NCBI GenBank assembly: GCA_037133395.1 | Contig: JBAXOG010000020.1 | Coordinates: 1 to 41,952, forward strand | Source: CAIZQW01 sp037133395 | GTDB lineage: Bacteria; Verrucomicrobiota; Kiritimatiellia; RFP12; UBA1067 | Direction: 5' to 3' | Length of the DNA stretch: 41,952 bases | Part shown: piece by piece, positions 14,091 to 23,266 of the stretch | Position numbering within the stretch: position 1 is the first letter of the stretch | Layout of the letters: each line of letters starts with the position of its first letter | Translations under genes and position numbers: made by a program | The notes under the pieces: model-generated | Databases searched by the model: none | Seen by the model: the letters and a program-made list of their open reading frames with translations, nothing else | Told to the model about the DNA's origin: nothing

Positions 14091-15494
14091 TTATCCGTTT
14101 TTTCGGGCAGCACGCTCAACTTGTTCGACATACCGCTGGACTTCTTCTCGTGGTTTCAATTCTAAGGCTCGCTTAAGCAGGGGTAACGCCTCCTGAAATT
14201 TTCCAGCCTTCACCAGAATCTGTCCGTGGCGAAGTTTGGCCTCCGCCTCGTATTTCTCGATCCCGGCGGCGCGTTCGCACAAGAAGCAGGCCTTGTCGAT
14301 GTTGCCGGTGCGCGCGTAATGCTGAGCCAGCAGAATCAGTGTTTCGCCGTCCAGTGGGTCAAGTGCCACAATGTCTTCCAACAGCCGAGCCTGTTCCGTA
14401 TCATTCTGCCCGGTCGCGGCCGCCATGCGCGCTTCGAGCTTGAGTACCCGCTTCTTTTCGGCGGCACCCAGTTTCGCGCCGCAGACCGTTTTCACTCGGG
14501 TCAAGAGGCTTCCGGCCTCGGTGTAAGCACTCCGGGCCGCCAGCACCTCGGCATTGCGCAGAGCCGTTGACGGCTCGGCGTTTGCGCCGTCCTTAGTCAG
14601 CGCGCGCAGATAGGCAGAGACAGCCATTTCCGGCACGCCCTCGTTAATGTAAATGTCACCGAGCGTGTTCAGGCACGCAACATTGGCCAAGCCGGCGCGA
14701 TCCAGCAATTCGTAGTTCTCGGCCGCCTTGAGCGGTTGCTTGAGGCTCAGCCAGGCGTTCGCCTGCAATAGCCAAAGATCGGTACGCCTCGGATCACGGC
14801 GGATCATGTCACCGCACAACGCCGCCGCCTCTTCGAACTTCCGTTCCTTGAACAGACAGCGAGCCAGTCCGTTTTTCCAATCGATTGATTCAGGCTGTAA
14901 CATCATCGCTTGACGGTACGCGCTTTCAGCGGCCACATACTGTTCGGTCATGGCATAAGAATGGGCCAGCAGGCCGAAGGTCAACCCGTCTGCAGCACCC
15001 AGATCAATGGCGCGCGTCAAAGGCCCGACAGCCCGGTCGAACGCATTACTGCGAACGTAGACCAGCCCGAGATTCTTCTGCGCGCGGAGGAAGGAGGGAA
15101 GTTTATCAACAGCTTTGCCATACCATTTGGCAGCCGCGTCAAGGTTATCCTGCTGAAAATAGATACTGCCGATCGTGAAGTCGTACAAGGCAGAAGAGAG
15201 CGACACCCCTTTTTTGTCAATCGCTTTCGCAACGCTCTTTTCCAACAGGGCAAGCGCCTTTTCGGCACCAACCGGGGTGACCATCAGTTTGGAGAACTGC
15301 TCGAACTCCTTACGTTCTTCGGGCGTCACCCGCGGCTCGATTTCCGACCGCACGCCATAAGTCCCTAGAAATTGTCTCAGAAATTCCGGATCGCTCCACA
15401 ATTTCAATTCTATTGTTTCATTCGTCTCCGCATGTGTACCTGCGGCTGTCAAGACTAGAAACACTACCATGAACTTTCTTCTTACGTTTCTCAT
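14091..15494 (-). CDS. Periplasmic TPR protein of TonB cluster
   Basis: This 467-residue protein has a signal peptide (FMVVFLVLTAAGTHA) and about ten tetratricopeptide-like repeats, for example AAKWYGKAVDKLPSFLRAQK and ALPLLKRALELKPREEV. TPR proteins of this kind end TtpC-TonB operons in gammaproteobacteria and are thought to act in the periplasm with the TonB complex; the exact role is unknown. It starts 8 bases after the tonB stop and is the last gene of the operon. No clear terminator is visible in the 114-base convergent gap to cbiM. Confidence 0.8.
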   Translation of the reverse strand: MRNVRRKFMVVFLVLTAAGTHAETNETIELKLWSDPEFLRQFLGTYGVRSEIEPRVTPEERKEFEQFSKLMVTPVGAEKALALLEKSVAKAIDKKGVSLSSALYDFTIGSIYFQQDNLDAAAKWYGKAVDKLPSFLRAQKNLGLVYVRSNAFDRAVGPLTRAIDLGAADGLTFGLLAHSYAMTEQYVAAESAYRQAMMLQPESIDWKNGLARCLFKERKFEEAAALCGDMIRRDPRRTDLWLLQANAWLSLKQPLKAAENYELLDRAGLANVACLNTLGDIYINEGVPEMAVSAYLRALTKDGANAEPSTALRNAEVLAARSAYTEAGSLLTRVKTVCGAKLGAAEKKRVLKLEARMAAATGQNDTEQARLLEDIVALDPLDGETLILLAQHYARTGNIDKACFLCERAAGIEKYEAEAKLRHGQILVKAGKFQEALPLLKRALELKPREEVQRYVEQVERAARKNG

Positions 15495-15502
15495 ATTTTC
15501 AC

Positions 15503-16162
15503 CTATTTCTTGAATGTGATTGGAACCCGCATTCTGAAGACAACCGCTTCGCCGTTGCGTTTACCTGGTTCGAAACGCCAGCGCTTGACTGCTTGCAGTG
15601 CCGCCGGCTCGAACGCCGGGTTCGTAGACTTCTGTACGATGGGATTGTCCACACGTCCCGTCCGGTCAACCATGAACAGGACATGCACCGTGCCGTCTAG
15701 CTTCTGTTTACGCAGTGCGGACGGGTACTCAGGTGCCGGCTGGAAGACTGCCCGGGGTGCCTGGTCGAGATCCGCCAGTGCGAAAATTTGCTCCGCTGCC
15801 GTCGCGGTGGCCGCCGCCACGGCGGCACCCGACAACACGGACGGTGCTCGGCTGAGGAAGTCACTGCCGCCACCCTCGCTCAAGCTGGGGTTGAGCGCGA
15901 GTTCGAGTTGTGCCAGATCCAGCGGTGCCGCCGACTCTTTGAGTTCGGGCGCTTTTTCAGGCACCGCTTGTTTCTCGACCTCGATCTCTTTGGCTTTCTC
16001 CTCCTCCGGCTTGTCAGGCTTGGCTTCCTCCTCGATGGACACGTCCAGCAATGTTTTTTTTCCGGCGTTATGCTGCGGGAAGAGCAAAAGCCCACCGAAC
16101 AGCAGAAAGCCGAGCAACAGCAACACAGCCAACAAGAAGGAAGCTATCTGCATACCTTTCAT
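15503..16162 (-). CDS. tonB: TonB energy transducer
   Basis: This 219-residue protein has an N-terminal membrane anchor (about 5-25), a Lys/Glu-rich linker unusually poor in Pro, and a C-terminal TonB domain from about residue 140 (YPSALRKQKLDGTVHVLF, then AVKRWRFEPGKRNGEAV). It connects the proton-driven inner-membrane complex to the outer-membrane receptor encoded in the same operon. The start overlaps the exbD stop by four bases. Confidence 0.9.
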   Translation of the reverse strand: MKGMQIASFLLAVLLLLGFLLFGGLLLFPQHNAGKKTLLDVSIEEEAKPDKPEEEKAKEIEVEKQAVPEKAPELKESAAPLDLAQLELALNPSLSEGGGSDFLSRAPSVLSGAAVAAATATAAEQIFALADLDQAPRAVFQPAPEYPSALRKQKLDGTVHVLFMVDRTGRVDNPIVQKSTNPAFEPAALQAVKRWRFEPGKRNGEAVVFRMRVPITFKK

Positions 16163-16566
16163 TTCTTCTCCGTCGAAATCCCTACTTTAAGAATACCCAC
16201 CTTGCGCGCCTCATCCAGTACGGCCACGACGTTCTTGAAGTCGGCCTTGGCTTCAGCGCTCACGACGACCTTGGGATCTTTTGAGGCGGCCTTGTAAGTT
16301 TGCAACTTGAACGGCAACTGAGCCATGGAAACCTTATCTTTATTAAAAAAGATCTCGCCGTTCTGACTCACCGTCAAGGTGGCCGCACTCTCACGATCCT
16401 CGATTTTTTCGGCTGTGCTGGCACTGGGCAATTGCACCTGCACGCCTTGATTCTTGGTCATCGAGAGCGACACCATCACGAACGTTGCCAGCAGAAAGAA
16501 GATGACGTCAATCAGCGGAACGATCTCGATACGGGCTTTTTTAAACTGGTACGCTTTGACCCTCAT
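16159..16566 (-). CDS. exbD: ExbD/TolR-family protein
   Basis: This 135-residue protein has one transmembrane helix containing the essential proton-path aspartate (VPLIDVIFFLLATFV, Asp at about residue 20), followed by a periplasmic domain. It pairs with the TolQ/ExbB-like protein encoded upstream. It overlaps both neighbours by four bases, indicating translational coupling. Confidence 0.93.
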   Translation of the reverse strand: MRVKAYQFKKARIEIVPLIDVIFFLLATFVMVSLSMTKNQGVQVQLPSASTAEKIEDRESAATLTVSQNGEIFFNKDKVSMAQLPFKLQTYKAASKDPKVVVSAEAKADFKNVVAVLDEARKVGILKVGISTEKK

Positions 16567-18050
16567 TTTTCACCTCCTGCTTCGTCTGCGTCATACGGCA
16601 AGGGTTGCTGCTGCGCAAGCTCTTTGTCCATGATCGGTTTCATCAACAACTCAAGGTGGCTCATGGCATCCTCAATCTCATGACGGGCTTTCTCGCATTT
16701 AGAATGTAGAAAGTTGAGCGGAATCAGAGCGGTCACTGCGATGCCGAGACCGAAGGTCGTGGCGATCAGCGCCTCGGCGATGCCGCCGGTGATCGCAGTC
16801 GGCGCACTCAGTTCCGACCCACCCAGCATGCCGAAAGCCGAGATCATGCCGGTCACCGTACCCAGCAGGCCCAGCAACGGTGCCATGGTTACGACCGTGT
16901 CCATCAGGGCGATACCGCGCGTGTAACGTACCATTTCCTGTGCCGAAGAACGCATGAGCGCGTCGGAAAGCGACTTCCGTCGATGCCGCAGGGCATACGT
17001 CAGAGCGCGGGCCACGAAGTCCTTGGACTTCTCGCCAGCGCGGATGGCTTCCTCGGGATTGCCTTGCTCCAGCGCACCCATAACCGCCGTGATGGTCCGA
17101 TGACTGCGCCGGCCCTTCTCCAAAGCAAGGAACATCAGCCGCTCGAAGATTACGGTCACGGCCAGCACCGCCAGCGCCAACAACGGCCACATGATCGGCC
17201 CGCCTTTCTTAAAGTATCCCCAGAGGTTGCCCTTCGCGATCAGTGCCTTGAGTGCGCCACCCATGGTTGGATCCAGCGGCAAATCTCCCGTGCCCGAAGA
17301 CACGAGGCTGGCGAGGCTCTCCGTAGCGCCTTTCTCCTCGAACGCATGCACGGCTGGCTTGCTTGAGCCGCTTCGCGGTAGTGCCAGTCCGGCGGTCTGA
17401 CCGTCGGTTGATGCAAACAGTGCCACAGGCCCGACCAGCGCGAAGCGGCCCTGAGCCACGGTACCTTGCGAATCGATGGCGGAACCATCGAACCGCGCGC
17501 CACCGATCAAGTTTCCGAGGCGTTTTGCGGAAGTCTCGACCAAAGCGAGTTGCCGATCGAACTTCTGGGTCGGATCGAGATCCTTGTTCTGAGGTGCCAA
17601 CAAGGCCGACTCCACGGTCGTCTTGTAGTGCTCGATCTCGCTCGTGTGTATGCGACCTTCAAAGGAGCGAGCATATTCGTCCAGTAGGCTGGAGACGTAG
17701 CCCACCTCGTCCTGCCTCAACTTGCCCTCCGTCTTAAGGGTGTTCAATTCCAGATTGCGGGCATCTACAGCACGGCGGGTCTTATCATACTCGCGCCGCG
17801 ATTCCCCAAGCTGATCTTCGAGTTGGCTGAGCCTTTTGGTCATCGGGATCTTCTCATTGGCGATTGTCTCGCGCAACGAGGTAAGATCTTTCGAACTGGA
17901 CTGGATCTCCTGCATGATAACGCCGGCCGCCGTCTCCATGGACGGGGCAGGTGCGGCGGCAGACTCAGCGGCGTATGTATTACTCGCGCATAACCACAAC
18001 AGGCCAGCCGATGTGATCAGAGATTTCTCAAAGGTGTTACGAATCTTCAT
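16563..18050 (-). CDS. TtpC-like MotA/TolQ/ExbB proton-channel protein
   Basis: This 495-residue protein has a signal peptide, a periplasmic coiled-coil region (about 45-145) and a second periplasmic part to about 280. It then has an ExbB/TolQ core: a transmembrane helix at 284-310 and the conserved pair MAPLLGLLGTVTGMISAFGML (389-409) and GGIAEALIATTFGLGIAVTAL (422-442). The long periplasmic extension is the mark of TtpC, the fourth component of Vibrio TonB2/TonB3 systems. In those operons a short ExbB follows; here ExbD follows directly, so this protein probably fills both roles. The start is supported by AGAGGAAAA upstream. Confidence 0.88.
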   Translation of the reverse strand: MKIRNTFEKSLITSAGLLWLCASNTYAAESAAAPAPSMETAAGVIMQEIQSSSKDLTSLRETIANEKIPMTKRLSQLEDQLGESRREYDKTRRAVDARNLELNTLKTEGKLRQDEVGYVSSLLDEYARSFEGRIHTSEIEHYKTTVESALLAPQNKDLDPTQKFDRQLALVETSAKRLGNLIGGARFDGSAIDSQGTVAQGRFALVGPVALFASTDGQTAGLALPRSGSSKPAVHAFEEKGATESLASLVSSGTGDLPLDPTMGGALKALIAKGNLWGYFKKGGPIMWPLLALAVLAVTVIFERLMFLALEKGRRSHRTITAVMGALEQGNPEEAIRAGEKSKDFVARALTYALRHRRKSLSDALMRSSAQEMVRYTRGIALMDTVVTMAPLLGLLGTVTGMISAFGMLGGSELSAPTAITGGIAEALIATTFGLGIAVTALIPLNFLHSKCEKARHEIEDAMSHLELLMKPIMDKELAQQQPLPYDADEAGGEK

Positions 18051-18105
18051 GGTTTTCCTCTTTCTTCCTTAACAATAAAATGTGTATACGGGTGTCAGGT
18101 CTCAG

Positions 18106-18858
18106 TTACTGAATCTTGACGGGTAACGGGACGAACCGCGCCGTGGCCTTGTTCTGCATGATCTGCATGGCATCGGTCACGCGCGTGGCAAGTTCGTTTG
18201 CAGGCAGCCATTCCCAGCCGTTGGTCGTGGCGGGACGTCCGATACCCGCATCTCCTTTGGCGCTCACGTAGTAGGCCTGCCCCATACCGATATAGAGCGT
18301 CTTGACCTCCGTCGGGCGGCCATTCGCCATCGTCCGGATCTCAGTCGCCACCGTGACCTCGCCATTGGCCTTGCCGATCTCGTTCAGGATACCGATGACA
18401 TTTTGAAAACGCTCGGGCATACTGGTCTTGGTGTCAGCCGGATTCTGCGGCAGGCGCTGGATCAAGGGTTTCACGCGCTCGCGTACCGGTTCAGGCGTGC
18501 GTGCCAGTAACTGCGGTAGTCGCGTCTCGAGCCCTGAAACCGCCTCCCTCATACGTGTCACAGCGGCAGTGATCTGCTCATTTTGTGCCCGCACTTCGGC
18601 GAATTTGAGATCCAGAACAACGGTTTCATTCGTCGTCTGAGCGGTCTTCGCCTTCAGTGACGCGAGTTCCTTCTCCAAGACCAATGCGCGATCCGCGAGC
18701 AGCTCCCGTCCGAGTCGCCAGTCCCTTTGCTCCTGAGAAATCAGCCGTTTGGTCTCCAACAGTTTCTCAAGGTTCAGTTTGGCTGTCTCCAACTCATCTT
18801 GTGCCGTTACACTACCTGTCACGAACATCAACGTGACGATCATCCATTTCTGTCTCAT
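18106..18858 (-). CDS. DUF3450 periplasmic coiled-coil protein
   Basis: This 250-residue protein has a signal peptide (WMIVTLMFVTGSVTA) and a long coiled coil (about 25-125), then a conserved globular part with TLYIGMGQAYYVSAKG, typical of DUF3450. Such proteins are encoded next to TtpC-ExbB-ExbD-TonB genes and their role is unknown. GGAGAAAG precedes the start. It lies between the receptor and the TtpC-like gene. Confidence 0.85.
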   Translation of the reverse strand: MRQKWMIVTLMFVTGSVTAQDELETAKLNLEKLLETKRLISQEQRDWRLGRELLADRALVLEKELASLKAKTAQTTNETVVLDLKFAEVRAQNEQITAAVTRMREAVSGLETRLPQLLARTPEPVRERVKPLIQRLPQNPADTKTSMPERFQNVIGILNEIGKANGEVTVATEIRTMANGRPTEVKTLYIGMGQAYYVSAKGDAGIGRPATTNGWEWLPANELATRVTDAMQIMQNKATARFVPLPVKIQ

Positions 18859-18913
18859 TCTTTCTCCTCACTAACTTGGCGGTTGATTCCACCACTCATT
18901 CCAACATGACTCA

Positions 18914-21900
18914 TTACCAATTGCATCCTAAAGATATCCCGAAGATCCTACCCATCGTGTAAGAGGTCCGGGCAAAATCCCCATAAGGCGTACGCGAAAC
19001 AGTTTCAATCGCCGGATCTAAAAGGTTCTTGAATTCCAAGCCGAGTCGCCAAGTCGGCGAATAGCGATTGTCACCGAAGCGGAACTTATAGCCAATGACG
19101 AAATCCAAGGTCCCATAAGGATTCTCAACAATGGCAGGGAAATAGTTGCCGGGTGAAGCCGTATCACCGGCGGCATACGTCTCACCGCGCCAGTTGTAGA
19201 ATAGCCCCGCGTTTAAGCCCGTGGCCTCGTTTTCAAAAAGGAGATTCACGTTCGCGAGAATATCCGACTGTCCGTCCATGGGCCGTGACGAATTTCCTAT
19301 GCCCTGCGCTAAAAGCTGTTTTCTGATATCTTCGCGGTATTTTACTTTGGACTCCTGCATAGTCATGTTTCCCCCCAGAGAGAAGGATTCCAGATAACTG
19401 CTGAGGAAGCCAAAGCTTTTACGGGCTTCAAGCTCAAGACCCTTTATTTCAGCATTGCCATAATTCTCAGGATAGATGTAATCCACATCCGGATTAATGG
19501 CTGACCTTACAGAGTATTGGATCGGATTTTCAATCGTCTTGTAGAAAATACTGACAGCCACTATATCCGGCTTGTTTTTATCGGGACGCCATTCCAGCCG
19601 AGCATCGTAGTTTTTCAAGGCAGACATTTTCAGATCCGGGTTTCCCAGAAAGACCCGAGAAGAGTCGTAATCGGTGTATTTAACAGGTGTGATCTCCTTG
19701 AAGGTCGGACGGGCAATGGTCTCAGCGTAAGTCAATCGCAGGGAAATCTCTTCAATCGGCTTCACGTTGATCGCGAGCGCCGGGAGTATATCAGTCTGGT
19801 CGATGCTGGCATCAGCTTCTCCCGGGGTGGCCGAATTTCTAGCGATCAACCCTAGATCGTTTACAGTATAGGCAGTGGGATATTTTGCAACCATTTCTTC
19901 TGTTACTTTGTCATAGATATAAAATGAGCTGTTGTTGACAGCCGGAAAGACCTTAGTGTTCATGATCGTGTTTTCGAGCCGCGCACCGCCGACCAGATCA
20001 ATCCACTCAGGGAGCGGCACCCTGCCCATCAAGTAGGTGGCCATAATATCTTGCGTCCCATCGTACTCCATACTTTCAGAAAAGATGGTGCCCAGAGAAG
20101 TTGGGTCAACAGCCCCCGAAAATCCAGTAAAATCGGTTTCACTGTTAGCTGGAATTTGACCGCCATCAACTTTGTGAATTCTGTTCCGATACGTCCGGGC
20201 CACCGAGTCATAGAACAGGCCGGTCTTGAACCATCCATCCCAGCCCTCGGCCACTGTGTATGGCTGTTTATAATTGGTTTGCAACTGCAGGTCATCCTCG
20301 CGTGTGTCTTGCCAACGGCGCTCAATGCCAGCAGTCATATAGTTCGTGCTCGCGACGAGAGTCGGGGTACTCCAAACCGGCGTGGCTGGATAGGTCGCGG
20401 TGTTTACGGAACTCAACATGTCTTTGCGAACGTATCCGCCACCGATCTGACGTCTGTCAGGCTCGATGCATTCGGCCATATTATACGACCCGCTCCAGTC
20501 CAGCACACTGTCGTTCAAGAAAGAGAACTTGTGCTCACCCGCCAACTGCATAATCCCGTTCGCATTCTCCGTGTACTGCATGACCGCATTGAAATCGCGA
20601 CTGTAGATTTGTTCCGTACGCCTCGCCGTAGGATCGAGAATCGGTTTCGGGGGGCGACCCGGTGTCCAGCCGACCACCGTATTGTCAACACCCGTCACAA
20701 TAGGATCGGGGTTGAGAGACGGCTTGTAGCGGAGTTCAACCGTGTCTTTTGACTGATGCGTGTACAGGGTTGTGAACCGGATGTCGTTATACTCGTTTTT
20801 TGCGCCAAGCGTGAGGCCAGCACTCCACAACTGTTCGTCCTGCGAAAACTCAACCGTTTGTTGTTGGGAAGGATCAAGTGAGTAGTCCTTGACTCGCGCT
20901 GGCTTGTCAAGTGCGTTCTGAATACCGAACCGGTACTTGTATTTTTGACTATAAGACCCCAGAAGCAGACCACCAAACTTCCAATCGCCAACCTCAATGA
21001 AGTCCCCTGCAGCTAATTTGAATCCGTAATTCTGAGGCGGTGCCTTATTCTGAATCTCGTTGCTGAACTGCTTGTCGGTAGAGGTCGTACCGCCTTGGGT
21101 CTTTTCTTCGCCGCCGCGAGGATAGTTCCCAGTGGTCTTGTCCCAGAAGTCTAGTCTTGTCAAGCCGCGCACCCCCCCAAACCCATTTCCTCCGCCTGAA
21201 TACGATTTGAAATGGTCATTCCAGGTCGCATTTGAATCGTATTCAGTTGAAACGCTGGCTTGTAACACGGTTTTGTCAGGCACACCTTTTGTTTTAATGT
21301 TGATTCCGGATGTTGCATCACCTTGCTGATCGGGCATGAAACTCTTGGTGACCTGCACACTTTCGATTAGAGCCGAGGGAATCTGATCCATTGAAACCGC
21401 ACGTTTATCACGGTCGGCATTCGGCATCCTGATTCCATTCAGCGAGGTGGATGTATATCGGTCTCCGAGGCCTCGAATCACCGCATATTTTCCGTCTTGG
21501 ATCGTCGCGCCCGTGATCATCTTCAGTGCGGCCGCAGCCGTGCTGGCACCTGCCTTAGACATCATATCCGACCCGACGTTGTCCATCAAGGTACTGCTTT
21601 GTGTACGGATATTCAACTGGGTTACTTCGGATGCACCTGTTGTGATTTCAAGGTCTTTGACAACAAATTCCTCCATGTCAGTAAACGCCCCATTCAGGCG
21701 AATCTCTTCTGATTTGGCATCTCCTGGAATCACAACCACCTGACTCAAAACCTTCCTTTCAAAACCGGGTGCGCTGACAACCAGGGTGTATGATCCACCT
21801 GGCAAGGTATCGAACAAGACGTTGCCATCCTCGCCTGACACCATCCTTTTTTCCGCTTCCACGACGTGTACCATCGCTCCAGCAAGAGGCACATCCCAGT

Positions 21901-22063
21901 CTTGGTCAATAATGCGGACGCGCAACGCCCCGATCGCCCCGCTCTGCGCCCACGCACCTGCCATGCAACACAGAACGCCGAAAACGATTAGGCTGACTCT
22001 CACAAATCCCCTGTGCCTGTTCCGGCTGCTGACATAAGAACTCTTTGACTCATTCATTGGCAT
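18914..22063 (-). CDS. TonB-dependent outer-membrane receptor
   Basis: This 1049-residue receptor has a signal peptide ending AGAWA (about residue 39), then a carboxypeptidase-regulatory-like beta-sandwich (about 45-125, VPLAGAMVHVVEAEKRMVSG, LPGGSYTLVVSAPGFERK). A TonB-box-like segment EEFVVKDLEIT follows, then the plug (KYAVIRGLGDRYTSTSLNGI, then VQVTKSFMPDQQGDA) and a 22-strand-type barrel. This Oar/CarboxypepD-TonB architecture is common for large substrates. The substrate is unknown. A distance of under 5 kb to the phosphate island suggests, weakly, a phosphorus source. The ATG at 22057 is an alternative start, and neither has a strong ribosome-binding site. Confidence 0.9.
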   Translation of the reverse strand: MPMNESKSSYVSSRNRHRGFVRVSLIVFGVLCCMAGAWAQSGAIGALRVRIIDQDWDVPLAGAMVHVVEAEKRMVSGEDGNVLFDTLPGGSYTLVVSAPGFERKVLSQVVVIPGDAKSEEIRLNGAFTDMEEFVVKDLEITTGASEVTQLNIRTQSSTLMDNVGSDMMSKAGASTAAAALKMITGATIQDGKYAVIRGLGDRYTSTSLNGIRMPNADRDKRAVSMDQIPSALIESVQVTKSFMPDQQGDATSGINIKTKGVPDKTVLQASVSTEYDSNATWNDHFKSYSGGGNGFGGVRGLTRLDFWDKTTGNYPRGGEEKTQGGTTSTDKQFSNEIQNKAPPQNYGFKLAAGDFIEVGDWKFGGLLLGSYSQKYKYRFGIQNALDKPARVKDYSLDPSQQQTVEFSQDEQLWSAGLTLGAKNEYNDIRFTTLYTHQSKDTVELRYKPSLNPDPIVTGVDNTVVGWTPGRPPKPILDPTARRTEQIYSRDFNAVMQYTENANGIMQLAGEHKFSFLNDSVLDWSGSYNMAECIEPDRRQIGGGYVRKDMLSSVNTATYPATPVWSTPTLVASTNYMTAGIERRWQDTREDDLQLQTNYKQPYTVAEGWDGWFKTGLFYDSVARTYRNRIHKVDGGQIPANSETDFTGFSGAVDPTSLGTIFSESMEYDGTQDIMATYLMGRVPLPEWIDLVGGARLENTIMNTKVFPAVNNSSFYIYDKVTEEMVAKYPTAYTVNDLGLIARNSATPGEADASIDQTDILPALAINVKPIEEISLRLTYAETIARPTFKEITPVKYTDYDSSRVFLGNPDLKMSALKNYDARLEWRPDKNKPDIVAVSIFYKTIENPIQYSVRSAINPDVDYIYPENYGNAEIKGLELEARKSFGFLSSYLESFSLGGNMTMQESKVKYREDIRKQLLAQGIGNSSRPMDGQSDILANVNLLFENEATGLNAGLFYNWRGETYAAGDTASPGNYFPAIVENPYGTLDFVIGYKFRFGDNRYSPTWRLGLEFKNLLDPAIETVSRTPYGDFARTSYTMGRIFGISLGCNW

Positions 22064-22150
22064 TTGCGTGCTTTTTGTCCTTGATTTGTAAGAAGCATAC
22101 AGAAGCTCTGTTAGTGTATTACGTCCGTTTAGTTAGATATTTGTTTAAAG

Positions 22151-23182
22151 TTAATTATTCAACGTTTCATGTTGTGCCCGCATGGCATACGTCAAGGCTT
22201 CCGCAACTGGCTTGAAATATCCGGGACGGTCGCTTGACCGCTGGATTCCCAACTCAAAGGCCTGAGTAATCTCTGCGGAATTCCGTCCCGCAGCCGCCTT
22301 GGCCTCTGCCAGCACTGCCCATGGGGCGAGGCACTCTCCCGTGTCTTTCGCCTCAATCATTGCTTGCGCGTGGCTGATCAATTCGTCGGCCTTTTCTTTC
22401 TTGCCAAGTCCAGCATAAATCTGGCTGAAGTCCAGAAGCATCTGGCAATCCGGTTTGAGGGTGACCTTCTCCAGTTGTCCGATTTCCTGCTGGACAATTG
22501 AATCCCAGGGTGTCCCGTGTAAAAGAGGTGCCAGTTGTGCGCACAGGCGAAGCCGTTCGACGACTGAAAATTTCATACGCTGTCCCATCAGCAGTTCCAC
22601 GATCAACATCATGTTTTTATCTTCTTTCGCGTGTTGCCGGAGACACGTCAGCCAGTCACAAAAGAAACGGGTGGCCGCCGGCATCCGGTGAACCTCGTCT
22701 TCGAATATCCACTTCTTCATGGTCTGAAAATCATGCGACTTCTGCCAACGCCCAGCGACAATCGCAGCCAAGAGCGAATTCGTAATACGCTGCTGATCCC
22801 ACTCGTCGAGTTGTTTTCCGTCTCGGACAACCGTCTGCATGAGCACCTCGTGCTTCTCAGTTTTTCCGAAAATAGCCTCCGCATAAGCCTGTTCGATCTC
22901 GCAGGCGAGTTTGACCCACACCCGTTCTTGCTCGATTGCACACCATTTATCGAGCAGCTCAAACTGTCCGCTCAGCGCGGCGGCGTTACAAATCCGCACC
23001 TTTATCGTGCCTGCGTCAAGAAGGCTGGGGATCGAGTCCGCCGCTTTCCAGGCCAGCTCCCAATTGGAATTAGAACGATTGGCCTGTGTCTTATTTCCCG
23101 GTGCGCACCCTCCGCTCAACACGGCCAGCGCGAGCACTCCCAAACTGATCGGATATCCCTTGCACAATACTCTTCCAAACAT
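22151..23182 (-). CDS. Lipoprotein, helical-repeat type, function unknown
   Basis: This 343-residue predicted lipoprotein has a lipobox VLSGGC with the acylated Cys at residue 26. The rest is rich in Ala/Leu helices and looks like degenerate TPR/Sel1-type repeats (LLDFSQIYAGLGKKEKADEL); I recognise no family. AGGAG lies before the start. It is encoded between the surface protein and the receptor, 87 bases before the latter, so it is probably a periplasm-facing accessory of the uptake system. Confidence 0.65.
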   Translation of the reverse strand: MFGRVLCKGYPISLGVLALAVLSGGCAPGNKTQANRSNSNWELAWKAADSIPSLLDAGTIKVRICNAAALSGQFELLDKWCAIEQERVWVKLACEIEQAYAEAIFGKTEKHEVLMQTVVRDGKQLDEWDQQRITNSLLAAIVAGRWQKSHDFQTMKKWIFEDEVHRMPAATRFFCDWLTCLRQHAKEDKNMMLIVELLMGQRMKFSVVERLRLCAQLAPLLHGTPWDSIVQQEIGQLEKVTLKPDCQMLLDFSQIYAGLGKKEKADELISHAQAMIEAKDTGECLAPWAVLAEAKAAAGRNSAEITQAFELGIQRSSDRPGYFKPVAEALTYAMRAQHETLNN

Positions 23183-23207
23183 AATGTTCTCCTAAGAGCG
23201 TCAATAT

Positions 23208-23239
23208 AAAAAACCTGCGGCCGCTTTCGCAACCGCAGG
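23208..23239 (-). terminator. Intrinsic terminator after surface-protein gene
   Basis: On the minus strand the stem CCTGCGG/CCGCAGG (23239-23233 and 23220-23214) is followed by six T (23213-23208). It lies between the surface-protein stop and the lipoprotein start. It should lower expression of the receptor genes relative to the first gene. Confidence 0.8.
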
Positions 23240-23266
23240 AATTGTCATTTCAACTACACATTGCGC

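Noticed and set aside
20051..20752. Plus-strand open frame of 233 codons opposite the TonB receptor
   Set aside because: It is a codon-bias shadow of the receptor gene, with no family features.
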